From Clavulina sp. PMI_390 (Eukaryota; Basidiomycota; Agaricomycetes; Cantharellales; Hydnaceae), in contig WIDE01000016.1 in assembly GCA_015039315.1 (NCBI GenBank), positions 221,706-285,705 on the forward strand: a DNA stretch of 64,000 nucleotides, in the 5' to 3' direction. A program made the translations under genes and the position numbers. Below the pieces are notes generated by a model that was not told the origin of the DNA, ran no database searches, and saw only the letters and a program-made list of their open reading frames with translations. Shown in pieces: positions 10,879 to 23,411 of the stretch. Position 1 is the first letter of the stretch. Each line of letters begins with the position of its first letter.

Positions 10879-12390
10879 CAGGCTAACTTTTTGGCCTGAC
10901 TTCTGATGTGGTTGATATTCACCTTTCTGTTCTTTATTACGACCTTTCTTCATAACTACTATTTGACTTCCTGAAGGTGATTCCTCAATCGAATGCCGAG
11001 ATAAGCTCAGAGGCTGGTCCTGATCTGTCTCACTTGCTTTAGCATTCGTTTTATCCATCTCTAACCAGTTTTTTATTTCGTTTTATTGCACTGTATCACC
11101 ACTCGTCATAGATCGTGGCAACAATTGGCAATCCTGCTATCCGAAAGGCTTCACCCCCCCCCCCCCCCCCCCCGGGGTCGTTCCCTACTATAGTAACCTA
11201 ATCTTTTTGTTCAAGAACTGATCAAAAAGTTAGAGAACTCAGTTGGCACCAGGTGCGTCGTTGTGTTATTTGGTGCTGTTGATTTCGACTACATTTCTGG
11301 CCTTCGCAGAGGATCTGCAACTCGAGCCTCAGGAAATCCACGCACCAAAAGGCCTTGAGACGGGCATGTAGAGGCGAGGAATGAAAGTACTGTCCGATGA
11401 AATATGCATCATTGTGTTTGAGGCATCTAGGCTACTAAAATAACATGGGAGACGATGAAGTCCTAAGTCGCGATTTCTTCATCAACACTCCAAGGTCGCT
11501 TGGGGTTCTTTGTAGCCATTTATCTAACTTCCCATACTTTTATCGAGCCTTCATCTCACCACATCACCTAGAAGGACATACAATGTGCCTTGGGGTGTCT
11601 TTTGGGTCCGAAACAGAGCTGCGGATACTAGCTCATGATACGCCTCCTGAAACCTATATAAGCCGCGACTTGCTGCGATTGTCTCTTTTGGCTTCCTTCC
11701 TTCCACATTTATCTGACGAGCGAATCGCGTTTTATTCACCCGGCGTCGCAAACTACGCACCAGAACAAGCTCAAGGTCTGCCCACGACCTCCTAGCTGCG
11801 AGGTATGTCTTCCACTGCTGTGTTCTTAGGCCGCTTTCACCATCTCATGGCCACTCCTTTCGTTGACGCACGCGTGCAACTACAGACTATGGAACATTTT
11901 TGATACCGACCAAGCTTCACACCTCCACCCCTTCCTAACAGGTTCAAGAGCTCCGATCTTCGAATTGTACGGCCCCTTGTTGCTCTCCAGATCTGCCCTT
12001 TCACTTATAGTTTATCAATAACCACTTGACTTTACGGTCAATTAACGGTACCTTCGAACATAGTCAAGCCTACCTACCTCACCTCCGTCCCAACTTGTCG
12101 CTTTCGCCTTTTTCATGGCACTCCGCCCGCGCACGACATCTAAGGGAACATACTGCCTCAGCGCTCAACACCATCAGCATACTAACCCCGGATCCTTCCA
12201 CGTGGCCATGGATGACGTTGTCGGGAAGGTGTGCACCCTCTTGTTCTTTTCGCCTGCTTGACCTGCCTTGGTTCGCCATTGTCATCGGGTTGCTGATAGC
12301 TTCTGTTTATGGCTTCTCTGGACCTCCATGGTGTCTCTATCATCAATCTTCACAATCCTTCTCGCTTTCTACCCGCTTCATCGGCCCCAG
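10879..12390. other. Intergenic region with a homopolymer run and long leader
   Basis: Contains a run of 20 C (11154-11173), a coding-like but unsupported segment around 11197-11270, and a TATA-like CCTATATAAGCC at about 11651-11662 that could serve the gene starting near 12.39 kb through a long leader. A tiny alternative first exon (MDDVVGK, 12209-12229) could splice in phase to the ATG at 12391. Confidence 0.4.
11154..11173. repeat. Homopolymer C20
   Basis: Twenty consecutive C followed by GGGG. On the opposite strand it is a G20 run. It could be real, or a sequencing or assembly join. Confidence 0.9.
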
Positions 12391-13527
12391 ATGTTTAACA
12401 CGGCTGACAAAACCGATGCCCATGCCATCCAGATTGTTTCCCGTGATGGAATTTTCTACTGTTACAGTACCGCCTCGCTCCAACATCTACCATCAAACGC
12501 CGAGTTCCGGAGATTAGTCGAGGGCTGCGTCCCGAACGCTGGCTGGAATGCTGAGGCAGAGGTGCCGACATCTACATCAAATGCTCCTGGCTTCGTTAGC
12601 AGACCTAATGCGAAACATATCACTAAGAAAGATCCTGGAGGTAGGAGAAATACAGTACAATGGAAATTATTAGCGGCTTCTACTTCTTCAGAATGGCTGG
12701 CTCCACTAGTCAAACAGCCCCTCAAGGGCCTCACTAGCCCAAGCTATGACTCTGACCCCTTGCAGTTGCGGGCTACAGTAGCGCCACTATCTAGAATTTC
12801 CCTTCGCCCCGAGAGCCACCCAGGTCTTCACCACCACAAACCTCGACAGCAGCTCCCGCCCTACCACCAGCATCAAGACCAGCAATTCCAGCCTATGCCT
12901 CCCTCTCACTATCCTCAACCTCGACTGGCCCAACAGGAACCATATCATAGTGTTCGAGCACGCGAGCTCGTCCATGGGCATCCAGGCTCTATTGCTTCTT
13001 TAGCCGACCCATCATCTAGCACGTCATTCTTGAACCCCCTGGACCCCTCCAACGATAACCAGCTCATATATTCCCGAACGAGCACTGGGATCAGCGTAAA
13101 CCTCAAGGAGCTCTTACGACAAATATCAGTTCTGCTTCAAGTGTCCCACAGGACGTCCCGCAATGTACTCTCTACGTTACCAGGAGCGTGAACCAACGAT
13201 CCAATCTCCCTATTAGCCTCACTGCTAGCACCTCCGGCGCACCTGGTACTCTATCTGGGCACTTCATGAAGCCGAACAGTGTCATCAAGCATTCTCTTGA
13301 GGATCAATACATAGAGGATTCCTACCTCCGGCTTAGTGGTTTATTGGATAATCGGATGGAATTGCATTCAGGTTCTGTAAATGCCTCGTATCGGCAAGAG
13401 GGTGGGGCGGAGCTAATCTCAGTTGCGTACGGGTTTTTGTGCTATCCGACTTTTTGCTTCCCTCAATAGAGAAACCCCACCCCGTTCTGGTTTCTGGGGA
13501 GACTCAATTACCAGATCCTTTCGCTGA
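12391..13527 (+). CDS. Unrecognised Gln/Pro/His-rich protein
   Basis: I do not recognise this gene. Three exons join in phase: 12391-13095, 13152-13426 and 13470-13527 (1038 nt, 345 aa). The introns are GT-AG and 43-56 nt long, like those of neighbouring genes. The protein has an N-terminal folded-looking part (IQIVSRDGIFYCYSTASLQH), a long low-complexity middle rich in His, Gln and Pro (HHHKPRQQLPPYHQHQDQQ), and a more ordered C-terminus (SLEDQYIEDSYLRLSGLLDN). The composition suits a transcriptional regulator, but no DNA-binding domain is visible. The start could instead be a seven-codon exon at 12209. Weakest point: no family match to confirm the frame. Confidence 0.4.
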
Positions 13528-14116
13528 AGGTTGATTGACGGAGCTGCTTCGGTATTCTATATCACAGGCCCAAGGGTTAGCGCATCTTCCTGGTGACGAA
13601 GAGCAGGAAGAAGAGAATTTCTCCAAGTCGAAAGCACAAACTCACCAAACCCGGTCCCATCACCACTTTCAGCATTTCCTCCCTCCTCCCACGGCCTCGA
13701 CTCAAGAAGGCACGCCTAATCAGCCAGCACTGTTCCAGGGTGAAAAACGCAAAGCTTGCAGCACACAAGCACTTCATGTGATTCTACCTGTTCTGCTCTG
13801 ACACTTCCCTGCTGCAGCTGGTTGTAGCATCGTCTCTTGTTCCCCGTCTTCCCACCTTTATTCGTCTGTCTTACGTTTCCCATAATGGTTATTGTGAATT
13901 CTCGCATGGTTCTCCCCATCCATACCCAACAGTCGTTCAACTCAATATAGTATGTAGCTCTGGCCCTCTGTGACTTGCTCCCCCTCCACCTTGGTCCCCG
14001 AGCCGAATATCTCGATGAAATCAGAAGCCATACCTCGATTTATTGAAATGATATTATACTATGAACGATGGCGCCATAGCGCTCGCTCTCGTAAACACGC
14101 AGCACAAACCTAGCGC
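13528..14116. other. Intergenic
   Basis: Between the unknown gene (plus) and the LeuRS stop (minus). A Lys/Arg-rich open stretch around 13590-13790 has no splice partner and no motif, so it is left unassigned. Confidence 0.4.
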
Positions 14117-17100
14117 TCATGACTTGGTCCAGAACTGAATACCTGGATTCCCCGGCTCTGCACCCTCGACGATATTGCCAGCGCCCTTCCACCCGTTCTC
14201 CTCTTTCTCACTCTCCTTCACCTTTTCCCTTGCAGAGTCTTGCGGAAGCACCTCGGCGCCGCCAGGGAGATTCAATGTCGCAGTAATGTAAGGTGTGATG
14301 AGAGCCAGGATCTTGGCCTCGTCAAACGTCAGTTGACGAGACAGTGCGAGGGGACCTTCGGTTTGCAGACGTCGCTGTTTGCGGAAAACATTGTTCACAT
14401 TGAGTGGACCAGGTGCGGGAACAAGTTGGACGCCATGGTTGGCGGCAGGATGACGGCCAATGGCGAATGATTCGCAGAGGGGCATTGGGGGTTCATTGAA
14501 TAGGGTGAAAAGAAAGGAATGGTCAGTAAAGGTCTTCGAGGGACTCAGCAGACACCCAGAATAAATGGCAAATCGGAATTATGGAGAATCAGGAGCGGCA
14601 CCCATAACCTGGGCTTTGCCTTGTGGCCGCGTCCATAACGGGTTTACCCGTCGCCAGAACTGACGAACCGAAACGACCCGGGGGAAAACTGATGAGATGA
14701 GATGCAAGCCACATACCTTGAGCACCTGGACGAACGGCATGATTCGCTTATCCTTCAGGAGACCTTTCGCCGTCAGCGCTTCTTTGAGCTTGGCATCATC
14801 CACCTGGCCATTCACCGTCACCTCCTTGACAACAGCGACACAAGCATCCTGCCAAGGTGGGAAGCTCGTAGCCACGATGATTCGGACAGCCTTCTTTCCA
14901 CCAGCCGCAGGAGCTGCAGCGGCACCCTTCTTTCCTTTCTTCGCAAGGGTGATCTCGGCATCTCGCACACTCTTGACTGCTCCGCGCATATATGCGCCAG
15001 CATCAACTGCGATGAGAATATCTTCCTCCCTTTTCTTAGCTTGCGCGGCATCCGCTGCGGGTGGCGCGGACAGCACAGGGATATCGCTCCACCGAGCTTT
15101 TTGGATGGACTCCGGCTCGCCGAGGATGGAACCCCAGATATGTTCTGCGAAGTGAGGAGCAATAGGCTGGACGAGGAGTGCAGCTGTCTTCATCCAAATC
15201 TGGATCAAATCGGCGTGCATCCCAATGGTAGTAGTGGATGCCGATGCAGAAGACTCTGATGGGATGGCGGTCGTAGTCACTTCGCGATACCAGTCTCTCG
15301 ATGATTGAAGCTCAAAGAAGCCTTCCTTCAGAGCTTCCTTATAGTTCATCCTAAGAGATGAAGGAGCATTTGGTCAAGTTACCCTCTGATACAGAAAAAT
15401 CGAAATTGACCATACACTTCGTATGCGGCGTAAGTGAGCTCAGCCTGCTTCCTCATTTCGGCCTCGAAGATGAGATCATGGTACGAATCGCGTGGGCCAC
15501 GTCGAAGGGAAGACTTGGGATCATCTATCTCTTTCTTCATATCCTATTATGTAGAGAATGGTGTGAGTAAAACCTCGCTACGCGCTGAATGGTGTGTCAT
15601 TCTGGGACGAACCTGGCACCACTCAATCAGAGTATGCAGACGCAGAATCGCGGCATTCGCGTTCTTCTCGTCGAAGTTTGCATCCTCGATCCCGTCGCCA
15701 GCATCGGCCAGGGCAATCCTCGTCGCGTCAGCACCGAACTTCTCTACACCCTCTTTCAGAGTCAGGCTGTTCCCTGTGCTTTTGCTCATCTTCTTGCCAT
15801 TCATCATAAGATGGCCATTTGCACGCATGGAACGGGGCCAGTGCTCCTCGGGGAACAGGGCGACGTGATTGTACAGCGCGAAGGTAAGATGGTTGGGAAT
15901 CAGATCTTTACCGGATGAGCGGAGGTCGAGGGGATAGAAGAACTGGAACGAGCGCTTAAGCGTATCAATTTGTGTGGTGTTGATGGCTGAGGGAGAGTCG
16001 ACGGAAGCAGGCTTAGGACCAGTGCCAAGTACATATTCCCAAACCTCATCCGTCAGCATCTCCGCGGTGACGCCCAAGGGACCGATGGTTTTCCCGTCCC
16101 AAGTAGCTGTGGCGAGGGGGAGATCTGTCAGTGGGTTCTCCAACACCAATGGCACACCAAAGCTTACAATGCAGCAAATTCGAGACTGTGTAGTAGCTCA
16201 TATAGATCGTGGAATCCGAAAGAGACTCGACTAGGAACTGTTGGTCCCAAGGCATACGCGAACCGAGACCAAATCGACGAGCGCAAGCCCACTGGTTCAG
16301 CCAATCCAGAGTCCCTTCGAATCCATGTCTCGTCTCCGAGTTGTAGGTATTCATTTGGGACAGCATTCTAACGAGATGGTGATGAGCACACTCTCGTTCA
16401 CAAGGGAAACGAAGACGAACGCACCGCTTAGTCTCTGCCCTCCATTTCTCTTCACCATAGTCCAAGTACCACTGATCCTCCAGGCTGACGACACATTCAT
16501 CACCACTTCGGCTCTTGATGAAGCCTTCGGGTTCGGCATATGCGAACGCCAAGCCCTGCTCGATCATCGCAGTTCGCACCTTGGGCTTCGCCTCCTGGAC
16601 CGAGAGGCCCTTGAATTCACCAGCAACCATCGTTCCGCTATAGAAGCCTTCCTTGTAAGCAATCTCCTTTGCCTCGGCCAGCTGCTTCTGATCCTTCTGA
16701 GACTGGATCTTGAGCTTTTGGACGAGGGCAGGAGCAGTGAGATCACCATAGGCAGGGGTGCTCAGGACAGGAATAGGATCGATCGAAGCCCATTCAGCTT
16801 GAATTTTGTAATATTCAGGCTTCTTTCGCAGATCCATGAGCGTGGCATAGTCGTCGGGCGAATCGGAGGGGACTGAAGTGACAACGCCGGTACCCTATGA
16901 AAATGGCGAATCGTTCTGATCAGCCCAGACACACTACTCCGATCTTCATCAATGTGACATACTTTGTTAGGCAGAACGTTATCCATAGGCAGCACATATA
17001 CCTCCGGTTGAATGCCGAACGGAGCACGGATCTTCGTCCCGATGAGTACTGAGCCGTCGACTTCAGCCAGCTGTTCTACTTTGCCACGAGGGGTCGTGAT

Positions 17101-18540
17101 ATTCTGAAACGCCATATTGCGCGCAGCTCGGTGCGTGCATACGTAAACCTCGCTAGCGTCCTCGTTGACAGAGAAGAAGCCGTATTTGATCTTGGTTCCG
17201 ACGAAACAGTTGGTCTGGCCGTACCTGGTAACAGAAAGCACGGGATGATGAAAAAATTCAGTACCCCACGGATTATAGAGGAAGGATTAATTTAGAGTTC
17301 TATACTCACATTGTCTCCGGTCGCAGGGTCGCGGCGACGAGGAATACCTTCTTACCAGCCATCTTGTCTCCAATGACTTTTTTGGCTTCCTCGCTCCAAC
17401 TGGAAACCTCCATCTTCAGACCAGTGTACTCTTGTGGGCCAAGAGCTTCGCCTTCAGAGCGATCATGGTCCATGCAAGGCTGGCCATCTTTCGGACTGTA
17501 AATGGTGTACCTCTCGCCGAACTTGATCTTGTTCAGAGCACGAAGTTTGTTGATTTGCCAGCGGACGAAGGAGTCGTAGTAGGGATTCGCATCGGTGGTG
17601 ATGAAGGAGCGTCGCCAGTCAACACGAGCGCCGAAGTTGGAAAGATCATCCTATTTAGAGCAAATACATTCCGTCGAGTCATTATCAGGATGAGTCAATG
17701 AACTTGGTTCGCAGGAGTTGGCTCCTGAGGAAGGAGAAGTGGAGATGGACATACGATAGTAATTGGGGGGAAATAAATCAGCCAGTGGTATGGATCAGCA
17801 AACTTCTTGATCTCGTCGCGCGGGACGCCAATTGACAGCATGATCTGGAACTGGTATTTCAGGCCGGTAGACTTGGCATTGAGCTTGCCTTTCTTGGCCT
17901 TGTCGACAGCACCCTCGGAATGCAGTTTAGGGGCAGGGCCAGCATTTCCAGGTGGTGGTGGGGAGACGGCTTCCTCTTCGTCAACCTCCTCCTCCTTGAA
18001 GCCAGTAAAGTCTTCGCCAAACAGCTCGATTTCACGAACGAGCTTGTCAGCCGCAGCCTATTGACGAGGTTCACTAGATCAAACGCCGTATTCTACATAT
18101 TCTTGGTTTTCATTGAAGACGAACCTTGATTGGCATTCCTGTGCAGTGGAAACCAACGGGGAAGAGGGCACGTTTCCCAAGCATCCGCTGGAATCCAGTA
18201 GCAAACTCTACTTTCGAGATTGTGAAGCCGTGACCCAGATGAAGAGATCCATTCATGTAGGGGTAGGGGAATGTTCCAAGCCATTTGCCTTGTGCAGGCT
18301 CGCCAGGCTCGGGGGCGTTGACCTCGAAGATTTTTTCAGACGCCCAGCGCGATTGAGCTTTTTTCTCGAGATCGATTAGGAAGTCGCGTTTCCCGGTCTG
18401 TTTTCGGAGTCAAATGAGTCCAGTAAAGGGGACAATCGCACAAAATGGACCAAGGATCTGAGTCAATGCATATTCCTGGAAAGTCGGTGGCAACGAACCT
18501 TCTGGAGCTCTATAGGGCCTTCAGCAGCCAGATTCGCCAT
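14117..18540 (-). CDS. CDC60: Cytosolic leucyl-tRNA synthetase
   Basis: Class I aminoacyl-tRNA synthetase charging tRNA-Leu for cytosolic translation. Both class I signatures are present. The HIGH motif appears as [15 protein letters not shown] (about residues 58-72) and the KMSKS motif as [12 protein letters not shown]. The editing (CP1) domain lies between them, including [14 protein letters not shown], and [11 protein letters not shown] continues the archaeal/eukaryotic-type sequence. The start [14 protein letters not shown] has no targeting presequence, as expected for the cytosolic enzyme. The C-terminal region ([14 protein letters not shown], then [14 protein letters not shown]) and the last exon ending IQFWTKS fit the usual extension. 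Roughly ten exons; exon joins were not all checked base by base. Confidence 0.9.
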
Positions 18541-21500
18541 GTTTGAAGATGCGTGAAAAGTGTTGAATCTAGTAGTACAAGTGAAGCAAAAGCGTTCACG
18601 AAGCTGAAGGCGAACACGCCCAGCAGATATGAAGGAGTGGAATGACTTCAGATTTGTGACTAGCCGTGGGAATAATGTCGAAGGAGTGTGACAACGTGTT
18701 TTGCGTCTGTGACCGTGACAAGGACTGGATCAGGTAATCGATGGATGTCAGTCAGTCACGATCTAAGCCAAATGACAAGCACTTGAAGGTTTCTCTCGGC
18801 TTCAGGTCTAGATTTAGCCCCGAGGCACCCTCGAAGTGCGTTTCAAGTTCTGACAATAAAGATTGCTAAAGAGCATTCAGTCCCAAGTTGCCCACAGTCA
18901 ATATCCGAGCACCACACTCTTCGATCATAAAAATACCTAGCCCTTCGTGAAAAAAAAAAAAAAAAAAAAAAAAAAAACCCTGAGAGTCTCAAAATTTGTT
19001 TTCTAGAAATCCATCGCCCCATGGAAATATCTGTAACATAAACGTATGACTGAGCGACTAGTTCTCGCATTGAGACCTCGGGCAATGGTGATCCCGCCGC
19101 TAAAGATTCGGGAACTAATTGCATCGCGGTTCTTTTTTTGTGCCAATTATTCGTGTGCTCTATCAAATCAATCAGCTCATATATTGGGCTTCATGTGAGG
19201 ATCCCCGGTTTCTGTGCTGTATTCTTCGGTCACCCACAGCGAATGAGGTTGCCAAGGAAGGTGCCTTCCCTCGACTCGCTCCTTGAGGCACCAATTTTCT
19301 GAGACTTGCCCGTGGCTCTTCTCCCACCCGTAGAAATAGCAACAAGCGCTATCCCGGCAACAGTAGTGTAATTTTGGACTCTGCTACTGAATCTTATTGC
19401 TTGGCAGCCCTCCAGAAAATCTGTGCCCGTCCATTCGATCAAATAGAGATCGCTCCCGATTGAGTTTCCAGTCTCATCGATAACCCCTTGTCGGCATGAA
19501 AACGCCAATCTGGTCCTGCATTTCCGCCGCCTGGATGACGCAGATGGGGAGAGGCTGGCGTGGCTTCTGTCTATTCATTCAATGCCTTCGGTAGAAGGTT
19601 AGGCTTGAGACCTCAGATGCCAGGATTGCACATGTCATTATTTGGTGCCTTGAATAAGAGAGCCACCTTACGTCTAAAGGATGTATTTCCAATGCAATCG
19701 TGGGGGCGGGAGCTTCTCACACCGATATGGCACCTGACACCTTTTGTCCCATGCTATCTATCTATCTCCATTGTTTTCAAGATTGTCTTCTGTCCGAGCG
19801 CGCGCGTACGCACGCGCTGCTGCGGGGACACGCTATATGTGTCCCAGACTCACTCAGCCACGAATATTCCGCATCATGACGATTCGAAGCTGGTGATCAT
19901 GATCTTCATTGATGGTTTGCCCGAAAACCTTTTTCTCGCCTCGGGGGCCGTACGGCACCGAGGAGTCGGGGATAAGGATTGGGAGATTATTAGCGATGAT
20001 CTCATTCATCTCGGGCATAATGAAATTTTGGGTGTGGTGGCGATGGGAGCGAGCTTGTGTCGGTTGCGCGCCGCGCGCGCCCTTAGACTCTTCAAGCTGT
20101 CGTCAGGAAAAGAGAACCGCACGGACTGTGCATGCTAATAATGATCTGCCAAAAAGGTGGGGCGTCGTCTCCTGTTCTTCCCCATGAGGGAGCGATCAAC
20201 CATGACGCACCACACAAAACCCGCCGATGCGTCGGGGATCCTAATGCCGGGCACTGTGAACTCTCTCCCCGACGTGGGGTCGGTCCCGGGCATCCCTCCT
20301 GCGCAAAAATATGAGCCGAGAACTGGGTTTCAGGCCCAGCAACCACCACACTAAAGGTTCATAGAATATTTAGGAAGGATACTGAATTGTTCTGAGAAGC
20401 CGCGGCAAGTGAAAAAATGAAACATTAGCGATGGCTCCAGCCGCGGTTGCCATCTTCCTTCGACTCCGTCTCGCGCACTCGAAAATTGTACGTACAATTC
20501 ACATACACACACAAATGCAACTTGAATTGATGACGAAACATGTTACATGAAAGGACCCAATTGTTTGTTGTACAGAACAGCTTCGAATCAAGAGAGCCCG
20601 TGTATAGCTAGTTGACACACGAGTGGGAAATTTGGGAAAGCAGGGGTGTGAGCGATGGATGGGTGTTGCGATCGGATTGCCCGGCGTAGAAGCACAAGGT
20701 TGGGGAGATAGGCCTGGTTTGGCGGTCTAGACGACAGCAATGACAATGACAAGGACAACACATTGAACAATCTGATCATGAGCGGAAGGGGGAATGAGCG
20801 CGTGCGTGGGGGGTATGAATTCCAGGAAATTGAACAATGGGACGGGGAGGGTAATTGGTGGAAAACGAGCCTTGACAACGCGACAAGAACTTTTAGAAGG
20901 AGGGCGGGTGACCTAACCGTGTTGAACAGTATTATGATCGGGCCTAGGCCTGGGTGACTGACTGGGGAGAAAAAGTGGTGAAAATGACAAGAGCAGGTCA
21001 TAGCAATTACGAGTAGGTAGCGGCTCGATCACCGAGATGAATATCACAAGGGAAAGCAGCGAGCCGATGATGATGATGATGACAGAAAGCAAAGCACATG
21101 CATGGGATGAGAGGAGGGGTGTGTGCGGGAGTACCAATTATGGGGTAGGCAAGCCAGGAGATATCGCCGTAACAGGGAAAATGCGATGCAGTGCTGTAAG
21201 GAAGGAGAAAAGCAGTCAAGGAGACGAATCCAAGAAAGGGAAAGGAAAAATATCGAAAGCAAAGTGCGATAGCAAAAGACAGCGGCGAGGCCCGGAAGCA
21301 ACAGACACAAGGTGCAAAAACAGAAGAAAAGAATAGGCGAGGGAATGAAAATCGATGCGCATAACAATGCCGACGGTTGGAAAATCAAAGCGCGAAAAAA
21401 GCGACGGAAACATAAAGAATTGGGGCTGTTGATGGGCTGGCGAACGAGGTTCGGTCCTCATCCGCCGCCATTAGACAACCCTCCATAATAAACCATTCAT

Positions 21501-21623
21501 AGAAATCGATCGGGGCGCAGAAGGGTGCCCGCCACAACGTACGTCCTTTCCAAATCAAGCGAACCCTGGGCATCTTCTGGGTCTGCTTGCCAAACTTGAC
21601 GGTCACGACTTTGAAGAGACCTC
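18541..21623. other. Intergenic, with poly-A tract and purine-rich 3' region
   Basis: Holds the LeuRS promoter side (18.54-18.8 kb), an A28 run, a GC-rich alternating purine/pyrimidine patch near 19.80-19.82 and 20.07-20.09 kb, and the 3' region of the first zinc-finger gene, where the plus strand is strongly purine-rich (about 20.76-21.42 kb). A coding-like segment on the minus strand (19233-19530, including GSDLYLIEWTGTDF) has no start or partner exon that I could find. Confidence 0.4.
18950..18977. repeat. Homopolymer A28
   Basis: Twenty-eight consecutive A upstream of the LeuRS gene. No flanking target-site duplication or element body is visible, so a retroposed tail is not supported. 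Confidence 0.85.
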
Positions 21624-23411
21624 TTACTTCTGCTCATCTGAGCCAGCGCTCTGGCCGTAAAAGTAGTCACGATGCGCTCCGCTGCCACTGGGGGCAGGAG
21701 AGGCAGACGTGCTCGGCCAATTCTGCGACTGATTGATCCCAGAGGTCGCGCCGCTACCATACGACGTATGGTGAGGCTGAGGGTGATGATAATAGGACGA
21801 AGACGACGACGAATGTTCGGGATACCGCTGTTCGCCACCTCCGCTCGTTTGGCGGTAGGGATCGGGCCACTCGGGCGGATACTCGAGATCAGCGTGGTCC
21901 GTGCGGCGATGGGTGTCCGCATATTCGGGCGTATCTTGCGTGTCGTAGAAGTACTGGGACGACTGGCCGTGCGAGTGCGAGCCACTGGCGCTTCCGCCCG
22001 AATTGGCCGAGCTGTATGCGCTCTGATGTTGCGGATTGGGGTGCCCATGCTGTGGGGGGCTGGTATAAGGACCTGCTGTCGCAGGATCGTAGGCTTGGTA
22101 CGATCCAGATCCCGAGGTCGAGCTTGACGGATGGTATGGGTCTCCACGCACGTACGAGGTCGTCTGGATAGGCGAAAGTCCAGCGTGATAACTAGAGTGA
22201 TACTGCGACGTGGACGACGCTTGCCCGGGAACAGAAGTGTAATGAGGCGTGGGGGACTCGAGCGAAGTGGGTGAATGAGTGTACACGCCTCCAGGGCCGC
22301 TACTATACGGCGACGAAGCAGACGTCGTATTGTGCTGTCCGGAGGAAGTGTCCAAACGGGGCAGGTAAGATGACTGATGATGCGATTGGTACATCGCCTG
22401 CTGCTGCTGCTGCCCGTAGTAATGAGAGTGATTGTCATCTCCTCGCACGTCTCTTCCTCCCCATCCACCACCTCCACCACCAGAGGACGCGGATGAGCCA
22501 GTTAGCCCGCCAAGGGAACTGCCACCACCACCACTACCATAATAGGATGAGTGCGTATGTGGGTAGGTATTGCTAGGCGGGTCGAGTTCGCTATTGTACG
22601 CAAGGGGACGCTCAAAATCCTGATCAGCTGTGCTGATGCTGTTGTGGGACGACTGGTGGTGCAGAGGCGCACGCCCTTGCTCGTAATCGCGCTCCGAGAT
22701 TGAGACTAGTCCCGACGGCGCGGAGGTGGAATGCGGGGTCGTGCCGTAACGCCGCAAAGGCGGCAGAGCAGCACGCGAGGGATCATTAGGAAGGGAAGAC
22801 TGCGAGGTTGATGAGGGGACTTCCTCCGATTCCGACACGTTTGTTGGTTGAGGGACTGCACCAGTGCCCCGACAAGTCCGCATATGCCTGCGGAACGAAG
22901 ACCGCAAGAGCGGGGGGCGGAGTCCATTGAGTCAACAGGAATAGGAAAGGGCTTTTCCCCCTAGATGAGCACAACTTGCCTATATAAATTGCTAGCGGTC
23001 GCAAATCGCCTAGTGTTGCACAACGTGCACAAGTGCGCTATGTGAGGGGGTCAACAAAAAGGAGACAAATGATGCCAAGGGGGGAGCGAATCGGCGTCAG
23101 TGCCCGATACCAGTATTTTAGAGAAAAATGGTTGAGTGTGCTTACGACGCTCGCCAGTATGTGTGTACATGTGCTATCATAGAGAGCCGAGTTGAGAGTC
23201 GATCAGCACTGAGTGGCAGAGGAGCGATTTAGAGCAAATGACTAGGGCCACATACCTGCGAGAGTGCGCTGGGGCGATCAAAAGCACGGTCGCATTGGTC
23301 GCATTGGTAGATTCGCGGCCGAGGCTGAGGGGGTTTTGGAGTCTTCTTGGGCTGGTTGGGGGGCTGATTGCCATTCGGATCGTAGGCGTGCCAGCTGTTG
23401 CCGCTGTCCAT
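21624..23411 (-). CDS. Two-finger zinc-finger protein A (C2H2 + C2HC, 501 aa)
   Basis: A likely transcription factor. Exons 23256-23411, 23146-23173 (28 nt), 22980-23037 and 21624-22887 total 1506 nt in phase. Finger 1 is C-x2-C-x12-H-x3-H (YQCDQCDRAFDRPSALSQH, then MYTH) and is followed by the TGER-P linker. Finger 2 is C-x2-C-x13-H-x3-C (LCTLCNTRRFATASNLYRH, then MRTC). The third intron has a GC donor, AG|GCAAGT on the coding strand, which is the classic GC-AG consensus; a GT alternative destroys the second finger and closes the frame. The rest is a disordered Ser/Gly/Tyr/His/Gln-rich region with a Gly-rich run and a short poly-Gln. The upstream leader (23460-23560) is CT-rich on the coding strand. 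Target genes are unknown. Confidence 0.85.

Noticed and set aside
10756..11058. 100-codon minus-strand frame rich in Lys, Ser and Gln
   Set aside because: Antisense to the last exon and 3' region of the HMG-box gene; no motif.
11194..11360. Coding-like segment (LFVQELIKKLENSVGT) with a good intron to a short C-terminal exon
   Set aside because: No acceptor upstream keeps this frame open (an in-frame TAA lies just before it), and it has no start codon.
18950..18977. A28 run as the tail of a retroposed element
   Set aside because: No element body and no target-site duplication beside it.
19233..19530. Minus-strand open segment with GSDLYLIEWTGTDF
   Set aside because: Looks partly protein-like, but no ATG, no partner exon and no family could be found.
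20762..21640. Long Ser/Leu/Phe-rich minus-strand frames
   Set aside because: Arise from pyrimidine-rich sequence downstream of the zinc-finger A stop codon; composition rather than coding.
21672..22127. 151-codon Arg-rich plus-strand frame
   Set aside because: Shadow of the low-complexity exon of zinc-finger gene A on the other strand.
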